Assembly: GCA_965227255.1 (NCBI GenBank)
Contig: CBDDFS010000005.1
Span: forward strand, 1-64,000
Direction of reading: 5' to 3'
Length of the DNA stretch: 64,000 nucleotides
Source of the DNA: CBDDFS01 sp965227255
Lineage (GTDB): Bacteria > Bacteroidota > Bacteroidia > Flavobacteriales_E > Vicingaceae
Shown: positions 8,377 to 17,594 of the stretch, piece by piece
Layout of the letters: each line of letters starts with the position of its first letter
Numbering within the stretch: the stretch's first letter is position 1
Notes under the pieces: generated by a model
Databases searched by the model: none
Told to the model about the DNA's origin: nothing
What the model saw: only the letters and a program-made list of their open reading frames with translations
Position numbers and translations under genes: made by a program

Positions 8377-10955
8377 TTGAAGATCAAACGGCCTCTCGAA
8401 ATTTCCTTTGATTCTGTATACAGTCTGTAATGATACATTCCTTTGAAAGGAATGTTGAATCTTCGGTCATTAGACAAGCTCTCCACAAGAACAACTTTAC
8501 CATTCAGGTCGTAGACTTCAATATGCAATTCTTGACCTGAAGTGCATTCTTTGCAATCAATATTGAATTCACCGTTACTTGAAGGATTTGGATAGAGCAC
8601 CACGGTATTTTCCGTGATTATTTCCCCGACATTCAAATAAGAGAAAACAGAATCAGAATGTGTTTTACAATCATTTGCATCGGCAACTTCCACACTGTAA
8701 TGTCCTCCAACAAAAATATTGAGTTGTTGAGACGTTTCAGTGGCCATGGCAAATCCATCTAGATGCCACAAATACTTAAATGCTGCTGATGATTCCAGCG
8801 TATTATCATCGATAACAGTGATTGTCGGCTTTGCAGGATTTGTCCATTTTCTCATTTCAACCGTTTCCGTTGAACCCAGGCAAGCTGATGTATCAACCAC
8901 AGTCAGGGAATAAAATCCAACACTATCTATGATTATGGATTGAGTTGTGTCACCTGTCGACCATGTATATGAGGCCATTCCTTGTGGACCGCTGATCACA
9001 ACCTCATCAAATTCACAAACCTGAATCACTCCTCCAGGGGTGATAGCTGAACTGAAATACAGATCCGGCATGGAAGCTGAAGCGTCCACTTTCCCATATC
9101 CATAACCGTAATTTGGCAAACTGCCGGTTAGAGAATCCGAATAAGTATTCTGTAAAAGGTTAGCTTTGATCTGGCCGAAGTCAAGATCGCTACATTCTTC
9201 CATCATTAAGGCTGCAATTCCCGAAACCACCGGAGCCGCCATAGATGTTCCACCATTTCTTTTGTGCATCCCTCCCAATCCGATTCTGTCAGCCTGATTA
9301 TTCGCAATATGAAGCGGAATACTTGCCAATCGATTTGCAGTCATGGTGTAGTCACCAGAAGCGATGACATCCGGTTTTTGAAGCCCTCTTCGATTGGGCC
9401 CAAAGCTTGAATTATCGGCTTTCTTACCTACAGTCACGTTGAAGGTCTGAGTGGTATTATTTACGTCTACATATGAATCACGGTTCACATAATTTCCAAC
9501 GCTTATTACAGAAGGCAGACAGGTGAAACTGCTGACCATGGTCTGCAGAGAATCCGGTCTTTTATAAAAAACGATCTCGGGCAGCGTTGTATCGGCTGGA
9601 AGAGAATCATTGTAAATATTGGAAGTTCCTAGCCACGAAGCCGACCAGATATCAAATCGACCATCGCCTGTTGCGATGAAACTGAACAAATAGTTTGCTG
9701 AATCAGGCTGATCAATTTTAACTTCCATCATATACTTATCACCCAAATCCTGCACTACTGTTTCCACAATTCCCAATACATTGGTGTCGGCGAATAGCGT
9801 ATCGCGTCTCGTACCAGTCAATCTGGAGCTGATATTATAAAATGGGGATTGTACTTTTTTTCCGAAAGAAGGTGAAGGAAGATTGGCGCCGAAAGCAAAT
9901 TCAACATTTTTAAAATCTCCGGTATCAGCCCAAAGCTGATAATATACGGCAGGTGTGCCCAAGGTTGATGACGGATTTAATTCAAACCATGTAAATGATG
10001 TATCAGAATCTACATCATATCCAAGATGAAACTTCTGAGTTCCGGCATTTCCATTCGCGGCAACCACTACCCTGCCTTTCGATGCCTTGAGCATACTATC
10101 GATTCGCAAAGCTGCCAGATCTGTTCCATCGTGAGAGCCCAGATAGACACCGGCACTGATATTCACGACAGCTGGTCTGTCTGCTGTATCCGCTAGTTCA
10201 AAAATGTATTCCACTCCATCAGCCACTGTCTGAAGCCAGTTACTCGCATTGAAATCTGATGCAACCATGGCAATATCACTTTCCGGCGCAACGCCTTTAT
10301 ACATTCCAACAGCATTCCCATTTCCGCAAGCTATGCCCACTACATTCGTACCGTGACTTAAAATGTCATCGTCGTGAGAAGTGTTGCCGGCATTAATATC
10401 AGTGGAATCAAAAACACGTCCGTAATTCCATCTCGGAACCCTGTTCGTATTGGCCGTGTCCATGGTTTGGTCCCAAATCCCAATAATTCTTGTATTACCC
10501 AAAGTATCCTGAAAATCGGGATGTGTAAAATCAATTCCAGTATCGATAAAACCAATTAACACACCATTACCTGAATACGCCTTTTTCAATCCGGCTGCAC
10601 CTTTGTGCAGATCTTCTATCCTGTTGTTGGATATCATGGAATCATTCATCAGGTAAGCCCTGTGAAATGTCGGTTCAACATATGATATTCCTTCTAACGC
10701 ATAAAGTGATTGGGCTTGATTTTTGTCCACCTTGATTCGGTAGAAATTGTTGAAATATCTTTTGGAAGGTATTCCCTCATTTTTAAGTAAATCCCCAAAG
10801 CCCGGATCCTTGGAATTTATAACCAATTCAAGGCTTTCGGCTTCATCCATCTGATCAATGGCGGCGTCGACACTGAAACCCAGTGAAACCTCCTGAGCGG
10901 AAAGCACACCGGACAACAACACTGTTCCAACAACTAAAATTCGGCGAAGTATCAT
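8373..10955 (-). CDS. secreted S8 subtilisin-like serine peptidase with T9SS sorting domain
   Basis: An 860-residue exported protease. Signal peptide 1-20 (ends LLSGVLSAQ). The catalytic triad is visible: Asp138 in LIGFIDTGIDF, His201 in SHGTNVVGIACGNG and Ser571 in GGTSMAAPVVSGIAALM; the oxyanion-side VVAANGNAG is near residue 300. An insertion of about 190 residues (roughly 310-500) between His and Ser, beta-rich, is usual in the Bacteroidota subgroup. Residues 640-770 hold an Ig-like module (YTWSTGDTTQSIIIDSVGFY). The last 75 residues (VVLYPNPSSNGEFNI to SRGRLIFN) are a type A T9SS C-terminal domain, so it is expected to be secreted and surface-anchored or released. It probably degrades extracellular protein. 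It lies 21 bases after the HsdR_N-like nuclease gene. Confidence 0.93.
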   Translation of the reverse strand: MILRRILVVGTVLLSGVLSAQEVSLGFSVDAAIDQMDEAESLELVINSKDPGFGDLLKNEGIPSKRYFNNFYRIKVDKNQAQSLYALEGISYVEPTFHRAYLMNDSMISNNRIEDLHKGAAGLKKAYSGNGVLIGFIDTGIDFTHPDFQDTLGNTRIIGIWDQTMDTANTNRVPRWNYGRVFDSTDINAGNTSHDDDILSHGTNVVGIACGNGNAVGMYKGVAPESDIAMVASDFNASNWLQTVADGVEYIFELADTADRPAVVNISAGVYLGSHDGTDLAALRIDSMLKASKGRVVVAANGNAGTQKFHLGYDVDSDTSFTWFELNPSSTLGTPAVYYQLWADTGDFKNVEFAFGANLPSPSFGKKVQSPFYNISSRLTGTRRDTLFADTNVLGIVETVVQDLGDKYMMEVKIDQPDSANYLFSFIATGDGRFDIWSASWLGTSNIYNDSLPADTTLPEIVFYKRPDSLQTMVSSFTCLPSVISVGNYVNRDSYVDVNNTTQTFNVTVGKKADNSSFGPNRRGLQKPDVIASGDYTMTANRLASIPLHIANNQADRIGLGGMHKRNGGTSMAAPVVSGIAALMMEECSDLDFGQIKANLLQNTYSDSLTGSLPNYGYGYGKVDASASMPDLYFSSAITPGGVIQVCEFDEVVISGPQGMASYTWSTGDTTQSIIIDSVGFYSLTVVDTSACLGSTETVEMRKWTNPAKPTITVIDDNTLESSAAFKYLWHLDGFAMATETSQQLNIFVGGHYSVEVADANDCKTHSDSVFSYLNVGEIITENTVVLYPNPSSNGEFNIDCKECTSGQELHIEVYDLNGKVVLVESLSNDRRFNIPFKGMYHYRLYTESKEISRGRLIFN

Positions 10956-10976
10956 ATGCTCTAAAAGTAAGTAATA

Positions 10977-11426
10977 TCAAAGGTCGGTAAAATCAGGGAT
11001 TTGCGGTAAATATTTTACAATTCCTGTTTCAGTATTTATATGCGCACAATAATGTTGAATCCCATTTGAGAGGATTAAATACGGAACCTGGAGTTTTTTG
11101 TTATACATGGCAGCCTGGAAAAATACTTCCTCATCAATTTTCACAGAAGGTGCTTTGAATTCAACTATGACGATTGGCTTTGCCTCTTTCGAATAAACGA
11201 CAAGATCAGGTCTTCTCTTCAAACCGTGAAGTTTGATCTCTTTTTCAATTAACAAGAGTCCGTTGGGATATGACTTTTCATTCAACAGATATGAAATGAA
11301 GTTTTGTCTTACCCATTCTTCCGGATTGAGTTTGAGATACTTCTTCCTGATATTATCGAATATCTCCTTGTATCCGTCAGTTTCTCTTATTTTAAAAGAA
11401 TATTCCGGAAGATTTAATTTTTCCAT
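10977..11426 (-). CDS. HsdR N-terminal-like PD-(D/E)XK nuclease domain protein
   Basis: A 149-residue stand-alone protein of the type corresponding to the N-terminal nuclease domain of type I restriction HsdR subunits (HSDR_N_2 family). Core residues are visible: Glu61/Glu63 in LIEKEI, Asp74 in RRPDLVVY, and Glu89-x-Lys91 in IVIVEFKAPS, which is the PD-(D/E)XK layout. No helicase, HsdM or HsdS gene is nearby, so this is not a restriction system. In many Bacteroidota this gene sits beside holA, as here (divergent, 50 bases apart), which points to a DNA-maintenance role, although no function is established. The ATG at 11426 is a good start. Confidence 0.85.
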   Translation of the reverse strand: MEKLNLPEYSFKIRETDGYKEIFDNIRKKYLKLNPEEWVRQNFISYLLNEKSYPNGLLLIEKEIKLHGLKRRPDLVVYSKEAKPIVIVEFKAPSVKIDEEVFFQAAMYNKKLQVPYLILSNGIQHYCAHINTETGIVKYLPQIPDFTDL

Positions 11427-11476
11427 TTATTGCACTGAAAGATTGGCAAAGTATTAATTTTTATGAATTTTACTTC

Positions 11477-12472
11477 GTGACTTTCGAACAGATCAGCAAG
11501 GATATAAGAGATAGGAAATTCAAACCGGTCTATTTGTTTTCCGGGGAAGAACCGTACTTCATCGATAAGCTTACAAATCAGCTTATTGACACGGTGCTTA
11601 CTGAAGATGAGAAAGAATTTAATCAGACTATATTTTACGGTCTCGATTCCGATGTTTTAAATGTGGAATCCGAGGCAAGAAAGTTTCCAATGATGTCGGA
11701 ATACAATCTGGTTGTTGTAAAAGAGGCACAATTGCTTTCGAACATAGAACATTTGGAGAACTACATGAAAAATCCTGCACCAAGCACGATTTTAGTTCTG
11801 TCCTACAAGAAAAAGGCCGACAAAAGAAAGAATTTCTTCAAATCCTTTTCATCAAAAGGGGTGCACTTTGTCTCAGATAAACTTTATGATAACAAGGTGC
11901 CCGACTGGATCATAAGTCACGTGAGTCATGCAGGTTATCACATATCAGTTCGAAATGCCACATTGATCACAGATTTTCTTGGTAACGACTTGTCGCACAT
12001 TTCCAACGAGCTGGGTAAGGTAATTCTAAATCTACCCGAGGGAACAAACATTTCAGGTGACATCATTGAAGAATATATCGGTATCAACAAGGAATACAAC
12101 TCGTTTGAATTCAACAATGCTATAGGCCACAAGAATATTGTAAAGACCTTCAGAATTGTGCAGTATTTCGGACAAAATGAAAAAAAGTTCCCGATTCAAA
12201 TGGTCATAGCCAACCTTTATAATTTTTTCACCAAACTTCTGAAACTACACTATGCAAGGGGTTTATCAGGCAAGGAGCTCGGCGGATTCCTGGGAGTCCA
12301 CCCGTTCTTCGTCAAGGATTACCAAATGGCGGCAAGGCACTATAATCGATCGAAGATCGTTAGTATCATTGGAATATTACAAGAATATGATCTGAGGTCA
12401 AAAGGTATTGGAGACGCGGGCACATCAGATGGAGAACTCCTGAAGGAATTAGCCTATAAAATTCTTCACTGA
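11477..12472 (+). CDS. holA: DNA polymerase III subunit delta
   Basis: Delta subunit of the clamp loader, which opens the beta clamp; 331 residues, the normal length. Marks: KPVYLFSGEEPYFIDKLTNQLID at the start (the degenerate P-loop region of delta), LVVVKEAQLLS, TILVLSYKKKADKRKNFF, DFLGNDLSHISNELGKV and the C-terminal collar region (VIANLYNFFTKLLKLHYA; LLKELAYKIL). The start codon is GTG 11477; no ATG lies in frame before the conserved part. It would act with the DnaX protein encoded at 32253. It is divergent from the HsdR_N-like gene. Confidence 0.93.
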   Translation: MTFEQISKDIRDRKFKPVYLFSGEEPYFIDKLTNQLIDTVLTEDEKEFNQTIFYGLDSDVLNVESEARKFPMMSEYNLVVVKEAQLLSNIEHLENYMKNPAPSTILVLSYKKKADKRKNFFKSFSSKGVHFVSDKLYDNKVPDWIISHVSHAGYHISVRNATLITDFLGNDLSHISNELGKVILNLPEGTNISGDIIEEYIGINKEYNSFEFNNAIGHKNIVKTFRIVQYFGQNEKKFPIQMVIANLYNFFTKLLKLHYARGLSGKELGGFLGVHPFFVKDYQMAARHYNRSKIVSIIGILQEYDLRSKGIGDAGTSDGELLKELAYKILH

Positions 12473-12516
12473 GTTCTCTTGGTAAAAAGGCTTTTCGCCT
12501 GCTTCCAAAATTTTGA

Positions 12517-12524
12517 TAATTTCG
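12517..12524 (+). promoter_or_regulatory. putative -7 box TAATTTCG of the 12557 gene
   Basis: TAATTTCG differs from TAnnTTTG at one position. The same TTCG variant precedes icd, purB and mnmD in this window. The ATG follows at 12557. Confidence 0.35.
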
Positions 12525-12556
12525 ACCCATCTCTATTTTAAATCAAAGAAAGAAAT

Positions 12557-13738
12557 ATGAAGGCAAAGGCATTGATTCTAATTGTATTTGTAAGTGTATC
12601 CTCTTTATTGAACGCCCAAAACCTCATTGTTAATGGAAGTTTTGAGGAATTGACCAAAAAACCTAAGGACAGGGGTGAGATTTATCTGGCGGCTCCGTGG
12701 GTTGCCGGAACCAAGGCAATGCCCGACATATACAGCTCAAAAGCTAAGAATGATGACATAAAGGTTCCTGAAAACATGTATGGAGACGAGGAGCCCAAAG
12801 ATGGCGAAAACTACGCTGGTCTTTTGCTATATAGTGATAGAGAGAAAATGCCAAGGACCTACTTGACTGCAAAACTAAAGCACAAAATGCTTGCCGGAGA
12901 GTATTACTGCGTGAAATTTCACATTTCTTTCGCCGATCTTTCGAAATATGCCGTGAACAACATTGGAGCCTTAATATCACATGACAGCATAGCGAATATC
13001 AACGAACTTATCCTTGACTACGAACCTCAGATTATCAATAGCACAAACAGAGTTTTTGAAAAACAATGGCATTGGGAAGATATCTGCAGAATTTATGTGG
13101 CCGATGGTGGTGAAGAATATATCACCATAGGAAACTTTGCGAAACAAGTTGATGTGCAAAAGAAGGGTGTGAAAAGACCTTCAGGTTATACAAGTTCTCA
13201 GTTCAGAGATGGTTACTATTACATTGATGATATTTCAGTCATTCCAAATGCCACTCCTGAAAACTGCAAGTGTGAGCCGGGGAATTTTGCCTTTGCCAAC
13301 CTGAACAAAGATGAAGCAGAATTTGCAACGCATGAGAAGGACGTGCCAGATCAGGTCATAATTAGCACAACTGGTCAGGTTCACGGCGAAATGCCAAAAG
13401 AAGAAGCAATTCATGAAGATGTAGTGATTCAATTTGCAACGGCGAAATATAACCTAACCTCAGCTGAGAATACAAAACTCAACGAAGTGGTCAGCTTCAT
13501 GCAAGAGAATAGTGATGTAAAAGCCCAGTTGATCAGTCATAACGACAAAAGTGAAAATGTGGTAAACGGACTTTCAAAAAAACGTCTCGACCAGGTTGGA
13601 AAATATTTAGTATCCAAAGGAGTTGCCGATAGCCGAATTTCATCTGAAGATGCCGCTGATGGCAAACCAATAGACACTTCTGGAATAAAAGAAAACAGAA
13701 GTCAGAATATGGTAGTGGAAATCAAGTTTTCCAAATAA
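12557..13738 (+). CDS. secreted protein with carbohydrate-binding-like N-terminus and OmpA-like C-terminus
   Basis: A 393-residue protein. Signal peptide 1-20 (ends SSLLNAQ). Residues 21-235 begin NLIVNGSFEELTKKP, the classic opening of a beta-sandwich carbohydrate-binding-like domain, and run to GYYYIDDISVIPNATPENCKCEPG, the matching last strand. The C-terminal 110 residues look like an OmpA peptidoglycan-binding domain: VVIQFATAKYNLTSAENTKL, LISHNDKSE, LSKKRLDQVGKYLVSKGV and ENRSQNMVVEIKF. This pairing of domains is common in Bacteroidota envelope proteins and suggests a peptidoglycan-anchored protein presenting a ligand-binding domain. The ligand is unknown. The usual central OmpA motif with Asp/Arg contacts is degenerate here. 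Confidence 0.78.
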   Translation: MKAKALILIVFVSVSSLLNAQNLIVNGSFEELTKKPKDRGEIYLAAPWVAGTKAMPDIYSSKAKNDDIKVPENMYGDEEPKDGENYAGLLLYSDREKMPRTYLTAKLKHKMLAGEYYCVKFHISFADLSKYAVNNIGALISHDSIANINELILDYEPQIINSTNRVFEKQWHWEDICRIYVADGGEEYITIGNFAKQVDVQKKGVKRPSGYTSSQFRDGYYYIDDISVIPNATPENCKCEPGNFAFANLNKDEAEFATHEKDVPDQVIISTTGQVHGEMPKEEAIHEDVVIQFATAKYNLTSAENTKLNEVVSFMQENSDVKAQLISHNDKSENVVNGLSKKRLDQVGKYLVSKGVADSRISSEDAADGKPIDTSGIKENRSQNMVVEIKFSK

Positions 13739-13816
13739 ACCCTTCTTGTCAATCTTTTTCCTTTATAATTTTTAAGGGCTGTGAATTATTTTTACTTTGA
13801 GCTCTGAGGTCGACCT

Positions 13817-16228
13817 ATGCATCAAAGTAATCTATTCTTAATTCTTTTATTTCTGTTTCCATTTCTGTCGTCCGGACAGAATCCGGATACCAAAGTCGAT
13901 CTGGAGAATTTCAATTCTAAATATGCCTCTGAGCTTCTGATTGGCAAACTGAACGAGATCAGAACGGAAAAGAAGCTTCATTCATTTAAATACAATGGCA
14001 TTCTCGAAACCACAGCCGTGGATCAAGCTGAATACAACCGCAAGACAAACGAAGTAGGAACGGAACAGGACAATAAAAAGATGTCTACACCATTCTATCG
14101 TGCGTTAATGAACGGCGGAACTTTCAGTGAAGTAGATGAATACGATCTTGCCTTCGAAATTCAGGTAAAAGCTTTATTAAAGCAGGGAAGAAGAAAAAAG
14201 AAACCTTCCACTTATGGTGAAGTTGTAAACTACATAGCCGAAGAATGGGTCGACGAAAGGCGTTTGGATGAAATTCTCTATGGTGAAAAATACTACCAGA
14301 TTGGTTTTGGTTTTGCACCGAATAAATTTGATGGCACATTGTTCGTAACCATAGTGCTCGCTACAGAGCCTTATGAGAAATATCCCGGATTCAAGTATCA
14401 TCCTAAATCCTACAAGATCGCTGAATACGACAGAAATATCTGCAAGTCAGTTGAGAGGGACTTTCAATATCTGGCGGAATTATTCTCCGACAATCTGATC
14501 ATCAAAGATGGAGCCGTTTATTTCCATTACCACGACTTAAGCCTGATTGAAGCCTTGCTCAAATCAAATAAAGATGCTTTGGCACTGGATATCATTTTGA
14601 ATGAGCAATACTCTTGTGATCATGGAAACGCTGTACATCCATCTCCTGTATACGATGGTATGATGCTGAAACCTGTCAAGAAAAGCAAGTTATTGAAAGG
14701 TAATCCCCTGAAAGAACAGAAAGAATTTAAAGCAAAGTTGGGCACTTTACCGAAAGGGGTCGATTCGAACGATATTACCATGAGTCTGATCGTCATTAAA
14801 GACAAATGTGCCTGTATGAAGATTGCATACAACAACCTGGATGGAAGAAATCTAAGACTTCTTGATGTCAACATGGTTGTAGATACCATTTCAATTGCAG
14901 AGAGCGTAGATTCCAACTCCAGGTATTTACAATTCACCGTACCATTTGAAAAAGGAAAGTATGAATACCAGGTTGAGGATATAAAACCATTCCTGGATTC
15001 AATTCAACTCAATCGATTCAACATAAAGGAAATTGATATTGAAGCCTATTCATCAATTGAAGGAAATCCTATCAGCAATAAAGAACTGGCCGAAAGACGC
15101 TCTCAAAGTATTCTCGAGGCCATAGGAGAATATCAGTTGCAAGAGGTCAAGACTAAGATTGAAACTCAGGAAAACTGGGATGGATTCTTTGAATCGATTA
15201 AAACTTCTCCTTATTCCGACGATTATCCAAGAAATGACCACAATGCCGTAAGAGCCATCGTGAATTCAGATACGTTGAAATACGACCTCGAACCTTACTT
15301 GAAAGACCAGAGAAAGGCCGAGATCAAGATCTTCGTTGAGTCAATCTACATCGACTCGCTCAACGCTGAGAATCTTCCGGGGAAATTTGAACGGGCAATA
15401 AAAAATGAGGATTTCATTCGTGCAAAAGCGTTGCAGACCCTTATGTACAGAGCCGTGAAGCATGGCGAGTTAAGCAATGAAGTATTATTCGAAGGTGAAA
15501 TTCCTCAATTCAAAGACTATGTTCCCCTTCTGAACAATCGACTCGCTTTTCAAATGGAGTATCGTAATAAGAATGATGATGATAGTCTGATCTACGCTAT
15601 GAAAATGCAATTGGAAGCCTTGAATGGCATTAATCCTTCCTACGGTCATGTAAATTACAATAAGCAGGTTGTAAAACTCTATTACTGGTCAAAAGATCTG
15701 AATATGCTAGTGATTGACGAAGAGAATCGCATCAATGAAGTCAAAGACTTCTATCGGGACATCAAGAAGCTGTATAACACAAAGATTGATAACTACTTTG
15801 TGAACAGATTGCTGCTCAACTACAACATCATAGCCGCAGACTATTATTACGAACGACAGGATTATCGTAGTCGGGTGAGGGCATTGAAAGAAGTCAGAAA
15901 ATATGTCAAAAAGGCAAAGCTGGATAGGGAACAAACACTAACCATGTCGAGGTATTTCATTTTTCAAATGCAGATCGACTGGGCTGTACAGATAATGATG
16001 CCATACATTCGAAAAGGAGATTACGATGAAACTTTCCTTCGCACATTTCTAAGCATCGCGGTTTATGATGAAAAGCATGTGAAAGAAAATATGCTCCATA
16101 AATACTTTGACGAAATGGCAACAAAGTTTCCGGGAGAGTATTGCAAAATGTTTGGAAGTGGTGGTATGAGTGTGGAATATTTAAGCGATATTCGGATTAA
16201 ATCAACGTATTGCGAAACCTGTCATTAA
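13817..16228 (+). CDS. large secreted protein with CAP/SCP-like and OmpA-like regions
   Basis: An 803-residue exported protein. Signal peptide 1-20 (LFLFPFLSSGQ). Residues 30-190 resemble a CAP (SCP/PR-1-like) domain: LLIGKLNEIRTEKKLHSFKYN at the start and YYQIGFGFAPNKFDGTLFVTIVLA at the end, although the usual catalytic-site His/Glu set is not clear. Residues 330-510 contain an OmpA-like piece (EIDIEAYSSIEGNPISNKELAERRSQSILEAI). The remaining C-terminal 270 residues are helical, TPR-like (LNAENLPGKFERAIKNED; ALKEVRKYVKKAKLD) and end with a small Cys cluster (EYCKMFG; STYCETCH). The substrate and role are unknown. The stop is 3 bases before the ATG of the MFS transporter, so they form an operon. 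Confidence 0.7.
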   Translation: MHQSNLFLILLFLFPFLSSGQNPDTKVDLENFNSKYASELLIGKLNEIRTEKKLHSFKYNGILETTAVDQAEYNRKTNEVGTEQDNKKMSTPFYRALMNGGTFSEVDEYDLAFEIQVKALLKQGRRKKKPSTYGEVVNYIAEEWVDERRLDEILYGEKYYQIGFGFAPNKFDGTLFVTIVLATEPYEKYPGFKYHPKSYKIAEYDRNICKSVERDFQYLAELFSDNLIIKDGAVYFHYHDLSLIEALLKSNKDALALDIILNEQYSCDHGNAVHPSPVYDGMMLKPVKKSKLLKGNPLKEQKEFKAKLGTLPKGVDSNDITMSLIVIKDKCACMKIAYNNLDGRNLRLLDVNMVVDTISIAESVDSNSRYLQFTVPFEKGKYEYQVEDIKPFLDSIQLNRFNIKEIDIEAYSSIEGNPISNKELAERRSQSILEAIGEYQLQEVKTKIETQENWDGFFESIKTSPYSDDYPRNDHNAVRAIVNSDTLKYDLEPYLKDQRKAEIKIFVESIYIDSLNAENLPGKFERAIKNEDFIRAKALQTLMYRAVKHGELSNEVLFEGEIPQFKDYVPLLNNRLAFQMEYRNKNDDDSLIYAMKMQLEALNGINPSYGHVNYNKQVVKLYYWSKDLNMLVIDEENRINEVKDFYRDIKKLYNTKIDNYFVNRLLLNYNIIAADYYYERQDYRSRVRALKEVRKYVKKAKLDREQTLTMSRYFIFQMQIDWAVQIMMPYIRKGDYDETFLRTFLSIAVYDEKHVKENMLHKYFDEMATKFPGEYCKMFGSGGMSVEYLSDIRIKSTYCETCH

Positions 16229-16231
16229 ACC

Positions 16232-17560
16232 ATGTTAGTAAAAGGTGATAAGAAAATAATCAATGGCTGGGCCATGTATGATTGGGCCAATTCTGTTTAT
16301 TCTCTGGTTATCACTTCCACCATTTTTCCCATATTCTTTTATAACGTAACGGTTACTACTAACTTCGATGGAGACTATGTAACGGATCGTATAAATTTTC
16401 TGGGATTTGACTTCCCAAATACTGTTCTCTACTCTTACGCAATTTCTTTTTCCTTCTTACTAGTTGCCTTTATGACGCCACTCTTGTCGGGTATTGCAGA
16501 TTACTCTGACAGTAAAAAGAAATTCATGCAATTTTTCTGTTATCTGGGTGCCATATCTTGTTCGGCTCTTTATTTTTTCGATCCAAATCACCTTGTCTTG
16601 GGAATGACCTTTGTTGTCCTGGCCAGTGTAGGTTTCTCCGGCAGCCTTGTCTTTTACAATGCCTTCCTCCCGGAAATTGCCGAACCAGAAGATCAAGATA
16701 AAGTAAGTGCCAAAGGATATGCACTGGGATACGTAGGAAGCGTGATACTGCTTCTGTTCAATCTGCATATGATCATGAAGCCAGAATTTTATGGGATCAA
16801 TGATCCGCAGCTTCCCGCGAGAATATCTTTCCTTACCGTAGGTGTTTGGTGGGCCGGATTTGCACAGATCACTTTTGCAAGACTTCCCAAGAAGAGTTTC
16901 GACATTAAAGTGAAGGGAGAATACCTGATCAAAGGTTACCATGAATTATTGCATGTCTATAACGACCTAAAAAAGAATCTGAGGTTAAAAAAATACCTGG
17001 TTGCATTCTTTGTGTTCAACATGGGTGTTCAGACCGTTATGTATCTGGCCGTGACTTTCGGAAAAGATGAGATTGTAGATATGCCTGATTCCGGACTGAT
17101 TGTGAGCATTCTGATCATTCAGCTCATCGCCATTGGTGGGGCTTATTTCTGTTCTTTCCTTTCTGCTCTTTTTGGTAACATCCGAACCCTGCTCTATATA
17201 ATTGTTGTATGGATCCTGATTTGTATCCTGGCATACTTTACCTATACGGCAATTGAATTTTATTTGCTCGCCGCCCTGGTTGGTTTTGTAATGGGAGGTG
17301 TTCAGTCATTGTCCAGGTCAACCTATTCAAAGATCTTACCGGATACTGTAGACCACACTTCATATTTCAGCTTTTTTGATGTTTGTCAGAAAGTAGGCGT
17401 TGTAATTGGAACATTCATATTTGGTTTTGTTACAGATCTGGCCGGTTCTTCACGATACGCCATCATCGCTCTCACTGTAATATTCGTTTTTGGTCTTCTG
17501 TTACTAACAGCCGTTCCGGAGGTAAAACAGAAAAAGATCAAAAGCGATTTAGCCGACTGA
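16232..17560 (+). CDS. MFS transporter, UMF1/Atg22-like
   Basis: A 442-residue inner-membrane protein with about 12 hydrophobic segments. The start NGWAMYDWANSVYSLVI is the hallmark of the UMF1 family (related to fungal vacuolar effluxer Atg22); FLLVAFMTPLLSGIADYSDSKKKF is the conserved loop between helices 2 and 3, and VGFVMGGVQSLSRSTYSKILP is the C-terminal half signature. The substrate of bacterial UMF1 members is not established; the yeast relative exports amino acids. It follows the CAP-like gene by 3 bases. The downstream lhgO has its own promoter box inside the gap between the two genes. Confidence 0.88.
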   Translation: MLVKGDKKIINGWAMYDWANSVYSLVITSTIFPIFFYNVTVTTNFDGDYVTDRINFLGFDFPNTVLYSYAISFSFLLVAFMTPLLSGIADYSDSKKKFMQFFCYLGAISCSALYFFDPNHLVLGMTFVVLASVGFSGSLVFYNAFLPEIAEPEDQDKVSAKGYALGYVGSVILLLFNLHMIMKPEFYGINDPQLPARISFLTVGVWWAGFAQITFARLPKKSFDIKVKGEYLIKGYHELLHVYNDLKKNLRLKKYLVAFFVFNMGVQTVMYLAVTFGKDEIVDMPDSGLIVSILIIQLIAIGGAYFCSFLSALFGNIRTLLYIIVVWILICILAYFTYTAIEFYLLAALVGFVMGGVQSLSRSTYSKILPDTVDHTSYFSFFDVCQKVGVVIGTFIFGFVTDLAGSSRYAIIALTVIFVFGLLLLTAVPEVKQKKIKSDLAD

Positions 17561-17577
17561 TCTATCCATTGATTCCG

Positions 17578-17585
17578 TATTTTTG
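17578..17585 (+). promoter_or_regulatory. -7 box TATTTTTG of lhgO
   Basis: Perfect TAnnTTTG, nine bases before the ATG at 17595. The predicted leader is two or three bases at most. Confidence 0.5.
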
Positions 17586-17594
17586 CCGCTCGTT

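Noticed and set aside
10977..11426. Type I restriction-modification system
   Set aside because: Only the small HsdR N-terminal-like domain is present; no helicase, methyltransferase or specificity subunit is nearby.
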